Positions 34,119-43,362 of a stretch of 64,000 nt of DNA are shown here, in pieces; positions within the stretch are counted from its first letter, which is position 1, and each line of letters starts with the position of its first letter. Origin of the DNA: Leptospiraceae bacterium (GTDB lineage Bacteria > Spirochaetota > Leptospiria > Leptospirales > Leptospiraceae); NCBI GenBank assembly GCA_024233865.1, contig JACKPA010000002.1:62001-126000 (forward strand), read 5' to 3'. A program made the translations under genes and the position numbers. The notes beneath the pieces were generated by a model that made no database searches, was not told where the DNA came from, and saw nothing but the letters and a program-made list of their open reading frames with translations.

Positions 34119-35654
34119 ATGCCGATTCATTTTACTTTTTCACCTTCTCTTGTCGCCATCTATTTGAATCAAAACCAAATAGATTTTTTAAAAAACAATT
34201 TAATACGATCCGAGCTCATTAACGTTTTTTTTGAGAAAATTCAATTGCTCTTCAGAGGAATGCCTTGTTGCATAAATTATTTTGAACAGGACTTTTTGTC
34301 CACCTATGATTTTTTAAAACCCATAAGTGCAACAGACGAAAGAAGTTTTTTGTATGAAATTTTGCAAATATTACCAGAGTCTACCTCCGGTGATCCGGAC
34401 ATAGACGAAGTTTTTTTTGCCTATATTCCTGGAATTTATCCTTTTTTGGATAGTAAGCTAACAAAAGAACTTCAAAGTAGACACATTAAGTATTTGTCCC
34501 AGTATTCTTACAGTGAAAACCTTCCTTTGGGAATTGTTCCTTATTTTTTAAGTAGAGAATTTTTGTTAGAAGTACCTGGCAATCATGCGGGAAGTGTTCA
34601 TGATTTTTTATTAAAAAATATCAACCATTTTGATACGGAAATTTTTTACGTCCCACCGGATTTAAGACAGTACAGATTAAACTTTTCTTTGTCCGACCAT
34701 CGTTCCATACAATTTTCCGAACGAATGTATGAGACAAAAAAAGATATGGAATATTCTGAAGTCTCTTCTTTTTTATTGGATAAACCTGATATGTTTCGTT
34801 TAGGTCCATCTTATATCGAACTGGAAATAATAAGAGCATGCGAGAATTCATGTACCTTTTGCCCGAGAAGTTTCCTACCAAAAGATAAAGATGGCGGAAT
34901 GTTAGATACCCATTTGATAAAAAAAATTATAGCAGAACTTGCGTCATCTTTTGGATTAGAAACAACTTTTTGTTTGGGTGGACTGGGAGAACCTTTACTG
35001 CATCCGAGCTTACCTGATATTTTAATCGAACTTTTGAACTACAAGCAACTCCAAGAAATTATTATCGAAACATCATTGTATCCGGATATAAACAAACTGT
35101 TAGAATATTTGAAAACTTTGGATGATGGACAAAAATCAAAGATTTCATTTATTATAAACCTTACCACAATAGATCCAAAAAAATATCAAGATATCTACAA
35201 CTCTCAAATTCCTTTGGATTCCATTTTAGAAAAAATTCATACACTAACCCAAATACTTCCCAATGTACATTTACAATTTTTAAAAATACAGGAAGTGGAA
35301 GAAGAGCTAGATAAATACTTTGATTTGTTTGAGCACAAGCAAGGTTTTAATATCATTTTACAAAAATACAATAGCTACGCAGGTTTAATGCCGGAAAAAA
35401 GAGTTACAAACCTTACTCCTATTAAGAGAGAGTTTTGCTGGCATCTTGCCAGAGATATTTACATAAATGCAAATGGTGATGTCAGTATATGCAAACAACA
35501 CCATATAACTCAAATCGGAAACTTACATGCAACCGATTTAAAAACTATTTGGAATAGCGGACAGGAATCTTTTCGAAATTCTATCCGTGGCGAACATGAA
35601 AAAATAAACGCTCCATGTTTGCAATGTGATGAGTGGTATACCTTCAATGCTTAA
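34119..35654 (+). CDS. Radical-SAM/SPASM protein (spiro-SPASM type)
   Basis: 511 residues. The first 230 residues are an N-terminal domain unlike common radical-SAM proteins. RACENSCTFCPRSFLP carries the Cys241, Cys245, Cys248 iron-sulfur motif; FCLGGLGEPLLHPSLPDI is the SAM-binding G-x-GEP strand. The C-terminus (about 440-511) has ICKQHHITQIGNLH and APCLQCDEWY, the SPASM auxiliary-cluster pattern. Such enzymes usually modify a peptide or sugar; the substrate here is unknown. The long N-terminal part and the coupling with a sugar-nucleotide protein fit what I know of the spirochaete-restricted family. Confidence 0.8.
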   Translation: MPIHFTFSPSLVAIYLNQNQIDFLKNNLIRSELINVFFEKIQLLFRGMPCCINYFEQDFLSTYDFLKPISATDERSFLYEILQILPESTSGDPDIDEVFFAYIPGIYPFLDSKLTKELQSRHIKYLSQYSYSENLPLGIVPYFLSREFLLEVPGNHAGSVHDFLLKNINHFDTEIFYVPPDLRQYRLNFSLSDHRSIQFSERMYETKKDMEYSEVSSFLLDKPDMFRLGPSYIELEIIRACENSCTFCPRSFLPKDKDGGMLDTHLIKKIIAELASSFGLETTFCLGGLGEPLLHPSLPDILIELLNYKQLQEIIIETSLYPDINKLLEYLKTLDDGQKSKISFIINLTTIDPKKYQDIYNSQIPLDSILEKIHTLTQILPNVHLQFLKIQEVEEELDKYFDLFEHKQGFNIILQKYNSYAGLMPEKRVTNLTPIKREFCWHLARDIYINANGDVSICKQHHITQIGNLHATDLKTIWNSGQESFRNSIRGEHEKINAPCLQCDEWYTFNA

Positions 35655-37209
35655 CTTGTATGCGTTTATCCAAGCAAGAACAACCTCTACCCGACTACCC
35701 GGAAAAGTATTGCTGCCCTTACCATCTAATAGTGAAGAAGTATTACTATCTCAAATTATTTTTAGACTAAACAAGGTTCTACCAATTGATAAAATCGTTT
35801 TGTTAATCCCCAAAGAGGATGAGCAACTTTTGGAATTTACCAAAAAGAGTGGAGTACAATGTTTTGAAGGGGATGAGTTAGACGTTAGAGATCGATTTAT
35901 CAGAGCTGCCGAATTATACCAAGCTGATGTCATAATACGATTGACAGCTGATAACCCGGCAATTGACATTGAGCATATAGAGTTATTAATTGAAGCCTTT
36001 TACACAAACCAAGCAGATATAATGTCCTTTGAAAACCTTCCACTTGGGACGGGTGTGGAAATTTTTAGATCTGCTGCTGTCAAAAAAAATCCAATTACGG
36101 GGATTTTGGAAAAGCATAGAGAACACGTAAGCTTACATCTTAAAGAATATCCAGAAGAATTTAGGTTTATAAAGTTAAAACCTCTTCTAGATGACTCCAT
36201 AACTTCTACCTCACATCTCATACGTTTTACGGTAGATGAAAAAAAAGATTATGAGATGGTAGATAAGGTATATCAAATTTTATATCCAAAAAATCCTATT
36301 TTTGGAATTAGAGACATATATAATCTATATAAACAAGAGCCCGAAATATTTGATTACAACTCAGGTGTCGAACAAAAATACTATCCGGTTCAAATTATAA
36401 AAAAAAACTTGAAAAAGATTTTTATTCTGTATGCAAATCCTACAAAATTTGGAAGCGGTCATTTGGAAAGGTGTAAGGTGTTATTTACAAAACTACAAAC
36501 CTATCATTATTCTGTAGATATGAATGATAAACTTCCCAAACACCTTGTTTTTGATCTCTATATTATTGACCATAGAGATTTGGAAGTTCCTGTTGTTTTA
36601 AAAAATAACAAAGTTCTTTTGATAGACAACTATGGAACTGATAGAAACAAGTTTTATAGGTTTGATGCTTTGCCACATCCGAGAATACCATTCTCAGAAA
36701 CTGTAAAAAATTTCCTGTTTCCACAAATCTTGGAAAATTACCATAGTATTGCAAACAATTCAAAAAAAATCTTAGTTTACGCTGGCGGATTGGAAGAAAG
36801 AGAAAGCGATATACTAGATTCTTGTATCTATCATCTTAGTGAAAATACACACAAAATAATTAGAATTGGTGGGTATCCCCGAACGAAGTATTCCATACAA
36901 TTGATTCCAAGGTTAAATAAGTATGATTTTATAGAGGAGATACATAATTCGGAAATTTTTTGTTCCTATTTCGGACAGAGCTTGCTAGAAGCTTTTTATC
37001 TACAAAAAAAAGTGGTATTGTATTCTATTTCGGATTACCATACGATTTTGTCGGAATATTTTTCATCCCAAACCAACACAACGTTTATCGGACAACTACC
37101 GGATCTAAAAAAGGTAACACTTAATGAATTGCAAATAAATACAATCCATATTAAAAATATAGGGTATAATAATTTAATCAACAAAATCAATCAAATTCTA
37201 ACTTCTTAA
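35647..37209 (+). CDS. SpsF-SpsG fusion: cytidylyltransferase and GT-B-like domain
   Basis: 520 residues from ATG 35647, which overlaps the spiro-SPASM stop by 8 bases; an in-frame ATG at 35626 would overlap by 29. Residues 1-240 are a nucleotidyltransferase of the CMP-sugar/SpsF type (FIQARTTSTRLPGKVLLPL, RLTADNPAIDIEHIELLIEA). From about 255 comes an SpsG/PseG-like half (ILYANPTKFGSGHLERCKVL, DNYGTDRN, VYAGGLEERES), the fold of the UDP-sugar hydrolase used in pseudaminic acid synthesis. Probably makes or transfers an activated surface or flagellar sugar. The tight coupling to the radical-SAM gene suggests a shared pathway. Confidence 0.78.
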   Translation: MLNLYAFIQARTTSTRLPGKVLLPLPSNSEEVLLSQIIFRLNKVLPIDKIVLLIPKEDEQLLEFTKKSGVQCFEGDELDVRDRFIRAAELYQADVIIRLTADNPAIDIEHIELLIEAFYTNQADIMSFENLPLGTGVEIFRSAAVKKNPITGILEKHREHVSLHLKEYPEEFRFIKLKPLLDDSITSTSHLIRFTVDEKKDYEMVDKVYQILYPKNPIFGIRDIYNLYKQEPEIFDYNSGVEQKYYPVQIIKKNLKKIFILYANPTKFGSGHLERCKVLFTKLQTYHYSVDMNDKLPKHLVFDLYIIDHRDLEVPVVLKNNKVLLIDNYGTDRNKFYRFDALPHPRIPFSETVKNFLFPQILENYHSIANNSKKILVYAGGLEERESDILDSCIYHLSENTHKIIRIGGYPRTKYSIQLIPRLNKYDFIEEIHNSEIFCSYFGQSLLEAFYLQKKVVLYSISDYHTILSEYFSSQTNTTFIGQLPDLKKVTLNELQINTIHIKNIGYNNLINKINQILTS

Positions 37210-37217
37210 GGTACTTT

Positions 37218-38219
37218 ATGAATTTACTAAAAATTATAACTTTGGCAATATTCTTAATTTCTTTTTCCGTATTTTCCCAAGATAAAAAAGTTTTATCTAA
37301 CTTAAAAAACAAATTGGAACTAATCAAGCTAACCAATGAAACCAAGCTATTTTTAAAAAATAAAAGGCTAAAAGAAGCAGAAATCCATATCAATCAAATT
37401 TATAATTTGGATTCCAATTCCCACGAATACTACTATTTACAAGGTGCATTGGAATATTGTCAAAAAAACAAAAATAGCTCCATAAAAAATTTGCAAAAAA
37501 GCCTTGAATTAAACCCGAATCATGATCTATCCTATTTTTTGTTAGGTATGATTTATGCACTTGAGCACAACTGGGAAACAGCCCATAAGTATTTATACAA
37601 AGCATCTTTATTATCCAATTACGATCCTTTTTATAGATTGAATTTGGCAGTTGCCAATTACAATATGGCAGATTATAAACAAGCCATTTATGAATCTAAA
37701 AAAGCCATTGAATACAAACAAAACTTTCGAAACGCAAAGGATCTTCTTGTATATTCCTTGATAGAAGAAAAACAGTATAAAGAGGCTTTGGAATACATTG
37801 AACAATTGGGAAAAATTTCTGCTAAAAGCACGCTTTATTTGGATTATCTTCATTTGTTGCATGAAGCTGAAAAAGATTATCAAAAAATTATTTTCCTCCT
37901 TGGAAATAAAAACCTAAAAAATCATGCAAAAATAAGAATCCTTGCTTCTGCCTATTTTCATGATGGAAATTATCCAAAAGCAATTCAAACCTATCAAAAA
38001 TTATTTTCTACAAACATAGTCCATGAAGATGATTATTTGAATTATATAAAAGCACTGATTTATTCTGATAAAAAAAATGATGCCAATAAGGTTATGAGTA
38101 CTGTTTTATCACAAGGGATTACCGAACAAAAAAGAATTGTAGACAAATATGAGAAAATTCAAAAAGAAAAAGAGATTTTTTTGATGTTATATCATCCTTA
38201 TCCGATTGTAGGAAAGTGA
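37218..38219 (+). CDS. Exported TPR protein
   Basis: 333 residues. A signal peptide (MNLLKIITLAIFLISFSVFS) is followed by helix-turn-helix pairs of tetratricopeptide type: YYLQGALEYCQKNKNSSIKN, SYFLLGMIYALEHNWETAHK, YRLNLAVANYNMADYKQAIY and AKIRILASAYFHDGNYPKAI. A periplasmic scaffold is likely. It lies 8 bases after the SpsF-SpsG gene with an AAGGT site, and a thioesterase gene follows, so it is part of the same run. No partner can be named. Confidence 0.82.
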   Translation: MNLLKIITLAIFLISFSVFSQDKKVLSNLKNKLELIKLTNETKLFLKNKRLKEAEIHINQIYNLDSNSHEYYYLQGALEYCQKNKNSSIKNLQKSLELNPNHDLSYFLLGMIYALEHNWETAHKYLYKASLLSNYDPFYRLNLAVANYNMADYKQAIYESKKAIEYKQNFRNAKDLLVYSLIEEKQYKEALEYIEQLGKISAKSTLYLDYLHLLHEAEKDYQKIIFLLGNKNLKNHAKIRILASAYFHDGNYPKAIQTYQKLFSTNIVHEDDYLNYIKALIYSDKKNDANKVMSTVLSQGITEQKRIVDKYEKIQKEKEIFLMLYHPYPIVGK

Positions 38220-38256
38220 ATAAGCACAATAATTATTTTCAAAGGAAGTTACAAAT

Positions 38257-38631
38257 ATGGAACACAGACTCGATGTTAAGGTATATTATGAAGACACAGA
38301 CTGTCTTGGTATGGTATATTATGCCAATTATCTAAAATACATGGAAAGAGGAAGAAGTGAATTTATATCGCAAATACAACCTATTCATGAACTTAATAGC
38401 CAAGGATACAATTTTGCCGTATATGAGATGAAGATTAAATATCTAAAAATTGCCAAACTGGGTGATATGTTAGTAGTTGTTACAAAACTAAGTGATGACA
38501 AAAGCGAATTTAGAAGGAAATTTCTGCAAAGAGTGGAGTTGAATGGAATAGCAATTGTAGAGGCAGAAGTCGATATAATATGCTTAAATGCTGAAAAGCA
38601 ACTTAGAGCTATCCCGGTTTCCATATTCTAA
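38257..38631 (+). CDS. YbgC/FadM-type acyl-CoA thioesterase
   Basis: 124 residues, hotdog fold. VYYEDTDCLGMVYYANYLKYMERGRSEFI is the 4HBT signature with the catalytic Asp. Expected to hydrolyse short or medium acyl-CoA or act with acyl carrier protein; YbgC is often a Tol-Pal neighbour, but those genes are not here. The ribosome site is AAAGGAAG; the stop overlaps the start of the transporter gene (TAATG). Confidence 0.88.
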   Translation: MEHRLDVKVYYEDTDCLGMVYYANYLKYMERGRSEFISQIQPIHELNSQGYNFAVYEMKIKYLKIAKLGDMLVVVTKLSDDKSEFRRKFLQRVELNGIAIVEAEVDIICLNAEKQLRAIPVSIF

Positions 38632-40217
38632 TGAAAAATTTATTCATTAAACCCGAACTAAAAGAAGACTTGGGAGCGAGTATAGCAGTTTTCCTTGTAG
38701 CCATTCCACTTTGTTTAGGAATAGCCCACGCTTCTGGAGCACCCTTGTTATCCGGAATCATAGCTGGAATCGTTGGAGGAATAATTGTTGGTTTTTTAAG
38801 TGGCTCACATCTAAGTGTTAGCGGCCCGGCAGCAGGTTTGACGGCAATTGTTATTGCTTCCCTTGAAGAGTTAAAGGTTCTGAGTAGCCAAGGTATAATG
38901 CCCTACAATGCTTTTTTAGCAGCTCTGTTTATTGCCGGAATCATTCAAATACTTTTGGGAATATTTAAAGCCGGAATCGTGAGTGAATATATTCCGTCGA
39001 GTATCATCAAAGGACTTTTAGCTGCCATTGGAATTATATTGATCTTAAAGCAATTTCCTCATGTTTTAGGATATGATATTGAGCAATTTGGAGTGGAGGA
39101 ATTTTCATTAACCCCCCTAGATATGGAAAGTGATGTTAAGGAAAGCAACACGCTCACTTTGTTTTTTCACTCTCTATTTTTTGTGAATGTTGGAGTTTTT
39201 TGTATTGGGGTTGGTTCGATCGCATTTCTCGTATTTTGGAATAAAACTTTTGCCAAAAAGCTTCCCATGATTCCCGGATCATTAGTTGTTGTATTACTTG
39301 GTACTTTGATGAACTCCTTGTATGGTGTTTTTATGCCTCAGCTTTCTCTTGAAAAATCTCATCTGGTTCATATTCCAGAGTTTGGTTCGATTGCAGGGCT
39401 TTTTAGTTCTACAGGTTTTCCTGATTTTAAAAGTTTTTCCAATCTCTTGGTTTATAAAATCGGATTTGTTATAGCTATTGTAGCAAGCATCGAAACTCTT
39501 TTATCAGTTGAGGCAATTGATAAGTTAGACCCTGAAAACAGAAATACACCTGTTGATCAGGAATTGGTTGCTCAGGGGATTGGTAATAGTTTGTGTGCTT
39601 TTTTGGGTGGTTTGCCTATAACGTCCGTGATTGTTCGTAGTTCGGTAAATCTTAGTGCCGGCGGGAAAACGAAGTTTTCTGCCATTATACATGGTGTGTT
39701 TATGTTGCTTTTTGTACTTTTTTTACCTTTTGTACTAAACAAGATTCCATTGGCAACTTTGGCAGCAATACTCTGTTATACAGGTTTTAAGCTTACTGAT
39801 CCTAAGATATATATGGATTTATACAAAAAGGGGTATACTCAGTTTATTCCTTTTGTCGTAACAGCCATCGCTATAGTTTTAACCGACATTCTAATTGGAA
39901 TCATTATTGGTTCTGTTGTAGTCGCTTTTTTTATTCTAAAAGATGTTTTTGATTCACCTGCCGTAAAAGTTCTTGAAAGTGGAGATTTTACCAAGATACT
40001 TTTAGGAGAAAACTTAACTTTTTTACATAAAGCAAAGATATGGGAAATTCTAAAAAAAATTCCAGATGGTAATAGAGTTATAATTGATGGAACTAACAAT
40101 TTGTATGTTCACTATGACATTCTAGAATTATTTCAAGAATTTTGCCACCAAGCAAAAGGAAGAAAACTCTTGATCGAATTCATAAGTGTAAAAGGCTTTG
40201 ATGAGAAGAATCCATGA
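38631..40217 (+). CDS. SulP-family anion transporter
   Basis: 528 residues with about 10-12 membrane segments. LKEDLGASIAVFLVAIPLCLGIAHASGAPLLSG and SGSHLSVSGPAAGLTAIVIAS are the SulP opening motifs; AFLGGLPITSVIVRSSVN matches the conserved G-x-P-x-T-x-x-x-R-S loop. The C-terminus (about 465-528) is a short STAS-like domain (NRVIIDGTNNLYVHYDILEL). The substrate could be sulfate, bicarbonate or a dicarboxylate; the short STAS and the ARG-free loop do not decide it. Start overlaps the thioesterase stop by one base. Confidence 0.85.
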   Translation: MKNLFIKPELKEDLGASIAVFLVAIPLCLGIAHASGAPLLSGIIAGIVGGIIVGFLSGSHLSVSGPAAGLTAIVIASLEELKVLSSQGIMPYNAFLAALFIAGIIQILLGIFKAGIVSEYIPSSIIKGLLAAIGIILILKQFPHVLGYDIEQFGVEEFSLTPLDMESDVKESNTLTLFFHSLFFVNVGVFCIGVGSIAFLVFWNKTFAKKLPMIPGSLVVVLLGTLMNSLYGVFMPQLSLEKSHLVHIPEFGSIAGLFSSTGFPDFKSFSNLLVYKIGFVIAIVASIETLLSVEAIDKLDPENRNTPVDQELVAQGIGNSLCAFLGGLPITSVIVRSSVNLSAGGKTKFSAIIHGVFMLLFVLFLPFVLNKIPLATLAAILCYTGFKLTDPKIYMDLYKKGYTQFIPFVVTAIAIVLTDILIGIIIGSVVVAFFILKDVFDSPAVKVLESGDFTKILLGENLTFLHKAKIWEILKKIPDGNRVIIDGTNNLYVHYDILELFQEFCHQAKGRKLLIEFISVKGFDEKNP

Positions 40218-40304
40218 AAACAATACTATTCATAAAAGTACAAATGATTCGAATGTTGGAACAAGTGGCGTGAAAAAACATAAGGAAACATTGTTAATAT
40301 AATT

Positions 40305-40736
40305 TTATACACTTTCCGCCTCGAACTGAGTAACCGTATCTAAAAAGCTTGTTGGTAGGGACATAACTTTATGACCAACAAAATCATACCAAAGAAAGTG
40401 TGCCCTAGACAACACAACACATTCGTCAAATTCATTCCACATAGAACAATGAACTTGAAAGCTTTTTTTTGTTATATTTTGAACAGAAATGGTAACTACA
40501 AGCTTTTCAGGAAATCTTACTTGCTTGCGATAATCCATTTCTATGTGAGACAAAACCATTCCACTTTTAACAGAAATTCCATTGCTTTCCCAAATACTTA
40601 AATGAGTAAAGAATTTTGCTCTGGCATTTTCAAAATATTTCATGTAGGTCACGTTATTTACATGACCAAACGCATCCATATCTCCCCACGCAACTTCTTG
40701 GAGTATTTTAAATTTATATTTTGGAAATACTTTCAT
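40305..40736 (-). CDS. Acyl-CoA thioesterase, 4HBT family
   Basis: 143 residues. VAWGDMDAFGHVNNVTYMKYFENARAKFF is the hotdog-fold 4HBT motif with Asp as the active site acid, followed by SHIEMDYRKQVRFPEKLVV. It lies 6 bases after the acyl-CoA ligase stop and is probably the last gene of a fatty-acyl operon. It is distantly related to, but clearly different from, the 38257 thioesterase. Confidence 0.87.
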   Translation of the reverse strand: MKVFPKYKFKILQEVAWGDMDAFGHVNNVTYMKYFENARAKFFTHLSIWESNGISVKSGMVLSHIEMDYRKQVRFPEKLVVTISVQNITKKSFQVHCSMWNEFDECVVLSRAHFLWYDFVGHKVMSLPTSFLDTVTQFEAESV

Positions 40737-40742
40737 GTTTTT

Positions 40743-42365
40743 TTATTTTAGTCTCTTTCTAAGTTCTTTTTTGTCAAATTTTCCTACGCTAGTTTTGGGT
40801 ATGGAATCTACAAAGTGTATGTCGCTTAGTTTTGGTAACTGCCAATGAGCAAATTTATTGGACAAGTGAGTATAAATATCTTTGGCTTTGATTGTTTCCG
40901 CTGCATCTTTGGAAAGAATTACATACAAAACAGGAGCTTCATCTTTTACGTTATCCTGTCTTCCTATAGCACAAGCTTCCAATACCCCTTTTAAACCCAT
41001 AACGTAGTTTTCCATATCAACACTTGATATCCATTCTCCTCTTGTTTTAATAAGGTCTTTTTTTCTGTCTGTAATTTCCATAAATCCGTTTTCATCAATA
41101 CAGACTACGTCACCCGTCTTAAACCACCCGTCAGAAGCAAATTGCTCCTTGAGTTCAGGGTTTTTATAATATTCTTTTGCCACCCAAGGACCTCTTACTT
41201 CTAACTCACCTATTGATTTTCCATCCCAAGAGACTTCTTTTCCGTCATCATCTATAGCTCTTATTTCTATTCCCGCTACAGGCGGACCTTGTTTGGCTTT
41301 AAAATTTAGCTGTTCGTTGTAAGTAAGGGATTCCATTTCTTTTGTAAGAATGGATGCTGTTCCTAAAGGAGAAGTTTCCGTCATTCCCCAAGCATGAATA
41401 ATGTTTAGTCCAAAGTCTTTGTAGAAATTGTCTATGAGTGATTTTGGAACGGCAGAACCACCAATTACCATCGCTCTTAAAGAAGCCAGATCATGTTTAT
41501 TGTTTTTTAAGTGGTGGTACAATAAGTTCCATATAGTAGGCACTCCAGCTGCAAGCGTCACCCTATAAGATTCCATCAACTCGGCAAGTGATTTACCAAG
41601 CATATTGGGTCCAGGAAACACCAAATTTGCACCGGACATAGGTGAAGCATAAGGGATTGCCCAGGCATTTACGTGAAACATGGGAACAACTGGAAGCACA
41701 TTATCTCTTTCACAAATTGCCAAACTTCCAGCAAGACATAAGGCAAAAGAGTGTAAATAGGTAGACCTATGGGAATAAAGAACACCTTTGGGTTCACCCG
41801 TTGTACCGGATGTATAACAAAGTGCAGAAGCAGTATTTTCGTCAATCTGTAAGAAACATTCTTCCTCCAAAGAACTACTTAGTAACTCTTCATAGTCTAT
41901 TGCATTAGCAAGTTTTCCACTTGGTTCTTTTCCACCATCATCCATAACAATAAAATTTCTAACTTTACCTATTTTCCCCTGTAAAGGAGTAATAACATCA
42001 ACCAAAGATTTATCAATAAATATTATTTGGTCTTCTGCATGATTTATAATAAATTCCATTTGTTCGGGAAACAATCTTATATTCAAAGTGTGCAGTATTG
42101 CTTTGAGAGAAGGAATGGCAAAATAGAGTTCAAGGTGTCTGTAACTATTCCAAGCAAATGTTGCTACTCTATCCTCCGGTTTTATGCCAAGTTTTTTAAG
42201 AGCGTTCATCAGACGAATTATTCTTTTGTACATGTCTCTATAGGTATATTCATGAATCTGCTCGTTAGCTAGCTTACTAATCACTCTTTTATTGGGGTAA
42301 ACTTGATTGACCCTCTTCAAAATAGATGGGATCGTCAATTGATAATCCATCATTAAACCATTCAT
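40743..42365 (-). CDS. Acyl-CoA ligase (AMP-forming)
   Basis: 540 residues. ANL superfamily: CYTSGTTGEPKGVLYSHRS (A3), VPMFHVNAWAIPYASPMSGA, AWGMTETSPLG (A5), GWFKTGDVVCIDENGFMEITDRKKDLIKTRGEWIS (A7/A8) and PKTSVGKFDKK (A10 with the catalytic Lys). The opening MMDYQLTIPSIL is typical of medium- and long-chain acyl-CoA synthetases. It activates a fatty acid to acyl-CoA at the membrane or cytosol. The start has an AAAGGAG site, and the gene sits between an SDR reductase and a thioesterase. Confidence 0.9.
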   Translation of the reverse strand: MNGLMMDYQLTIPSILKRVNQVYPNKRVISKLANEQIHEYTYRDMYKRIIRLMNALKKLGIKPEDRVATFAWNSYRHLELYFAIPSLKAILHTLNIRLFPEQMEFIINHAEDQIIFIDKSLVDVITPLQGKIGKVRNFIVMDDGGKEPSGKLANAIDYEELLSSSLEEECFLQIDENTASALCYTSGTTGEPKGVLYSHRSTYLHSFALCLAGSLAICERDNVLPVVPMFHVNAWAIPYASPMSGANLVFPGPNMLGKSLAELMESYRVTLAAGVPTIWNLLYHHLKNNKHDLASLRAMVIGGSAVPKSLIDNFYKDFGLNIIHAWGMTETSPLGTASILTKEMESLTYNEQLNFKAKQGPPVAGIEIRAIDDDGKEVSWDGKSIGELEVRGPWVAKEYYKNPELKEQFASDGWFKTGDVVCIDENGFMEITDRKKDLIKTRGEWISSVDMENYVMGLKGVLEACAIGRQDNVKDEAPVLYVILSKDAAETIKAKDIYTHLSNKFAHWQLPKLSDIHFVDSIPKTSVGKFDKKELRKRLK

Positions 42366-42386
42366 GTGTTTCTCCTTTTTAGAAAG

Positions 42387-43142
42387 TTAAAGATTAATTC
42401 CACCGGATGCTTCAATTCTTTGTCCGTTAATCCACTTTGATTCTTCCGAGCAAATTAATGCAATCACCTTGCCAATATCGTCAGCTTCTCCGACTCTACC
42501 CAAAGCGGTTTGAGATGCGAGAAATCCTTTCATTTGAGGATTGTTACGAATAGCTGCGTTGTTAAAATCCGTTTCTACTGGTCCAGGTGCCACAACATTA
42601 ACGGTAATTCCTTTTGGACCAAGTTCTTTTGCGAGATATCTAGTAAACACTTCAATGGCTCCTTTCATGGAAGCATAGATGGAATAGCCGGGAACACAGA
42701 ATCTCGTTGTACCTGATGAAAGGTTAATAATTCTACCGTTATCGTTTATAAGAGGAAGAAGTTTTTGGGTTAAAAAGTATACTCCCTTAAAATGTATCCG
42801 ATTAAATTTATCAAAATCCTCTTCTGTTACTTGTTCAAAAGGAATTGTCTCTCCGATTCCTGCGTTATTGATTAGAAAATCAAATTTTGAACAATTCCAA
42901 TCTTGTAAAACAGAAGCTACTGCCTCTTTAAAAGGTATAAAAGATGTTATATTTCCGGTGTCTAATTGCATGGCAATTGCTTTCCTTCCAATTTTTTGAA
43001 TTTCGAAAGCTACTTGCTTGCCTTCCGCTTCTTTTGTGTGATAGGTAAGTATAACATTACAACCTTTTTTAGCCAATGTAAATGCCGCACTTTTTCCAAG
43101 TCCTCTACTACCACCGGTAATAAGGGCAATTTTTTGATTCAT
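42387..43142 (-). CDS. Short-chain dehydrogenase/reductase (3-oxoacyl-ACP reductase-like)
   Basis: 251 residues from ATG 43142, after AAGGAG; the longer frame from 43169 adds nine residues without a site. Rossmann motif TGGSRGLGKSAAF, NNAGIG, catalytic Ser-Tyr-Lys in SSGTTRFCVPGYSIYASMKGA, and VAPGPVETDF. C-terminal KWINGQRIEASGGI is the FabG/EntA-type tail. NADPH preference is likely. With the ligase and thioesterase downstream it suggests an acyl-modifying path. Confidence 0.9.
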   Translation of the reverse strand: MNQKIALITGGSRGLGKSAAFTLAKKGCNVILTYHTKEAEGKQVAFEIQKIGRKAIAMQLDTGNITSFIPFKEAVASVLQDWNCSKFDFLINNAGIGETIPFEQVTEEDFDKFNRIHFKGVYFLTQKLLPLINDNGRIINLSSGTTRFCVPGYSIYASMKGAIEVFTRYLAKELGPKGITVNVVAPGPVETDFNNAAIRNNPQMKGFLASQTALGRVGEADDIGKVIALICSEESKWINGQRIEASGGINL

Positions 43143-43362
43143 AAGTTTTTTTCTCCTTAATGTATGCACAACGCGGAGTGACTTTCGGATATGAAATAAA
43201 AGAGGTGTCCTTTCAAATTATGTGAATATAATCATGTAAATCCCGAAAATCATTCTAATCATAGTATATTTATGGTATAAATTTATTTGTCAACAGGTAA
43301 AAGAGTATATTCAAATCTTTTAAGCTTGTTTTTCTTTTGGTAAAAATTAAAAGAGAGTATGT

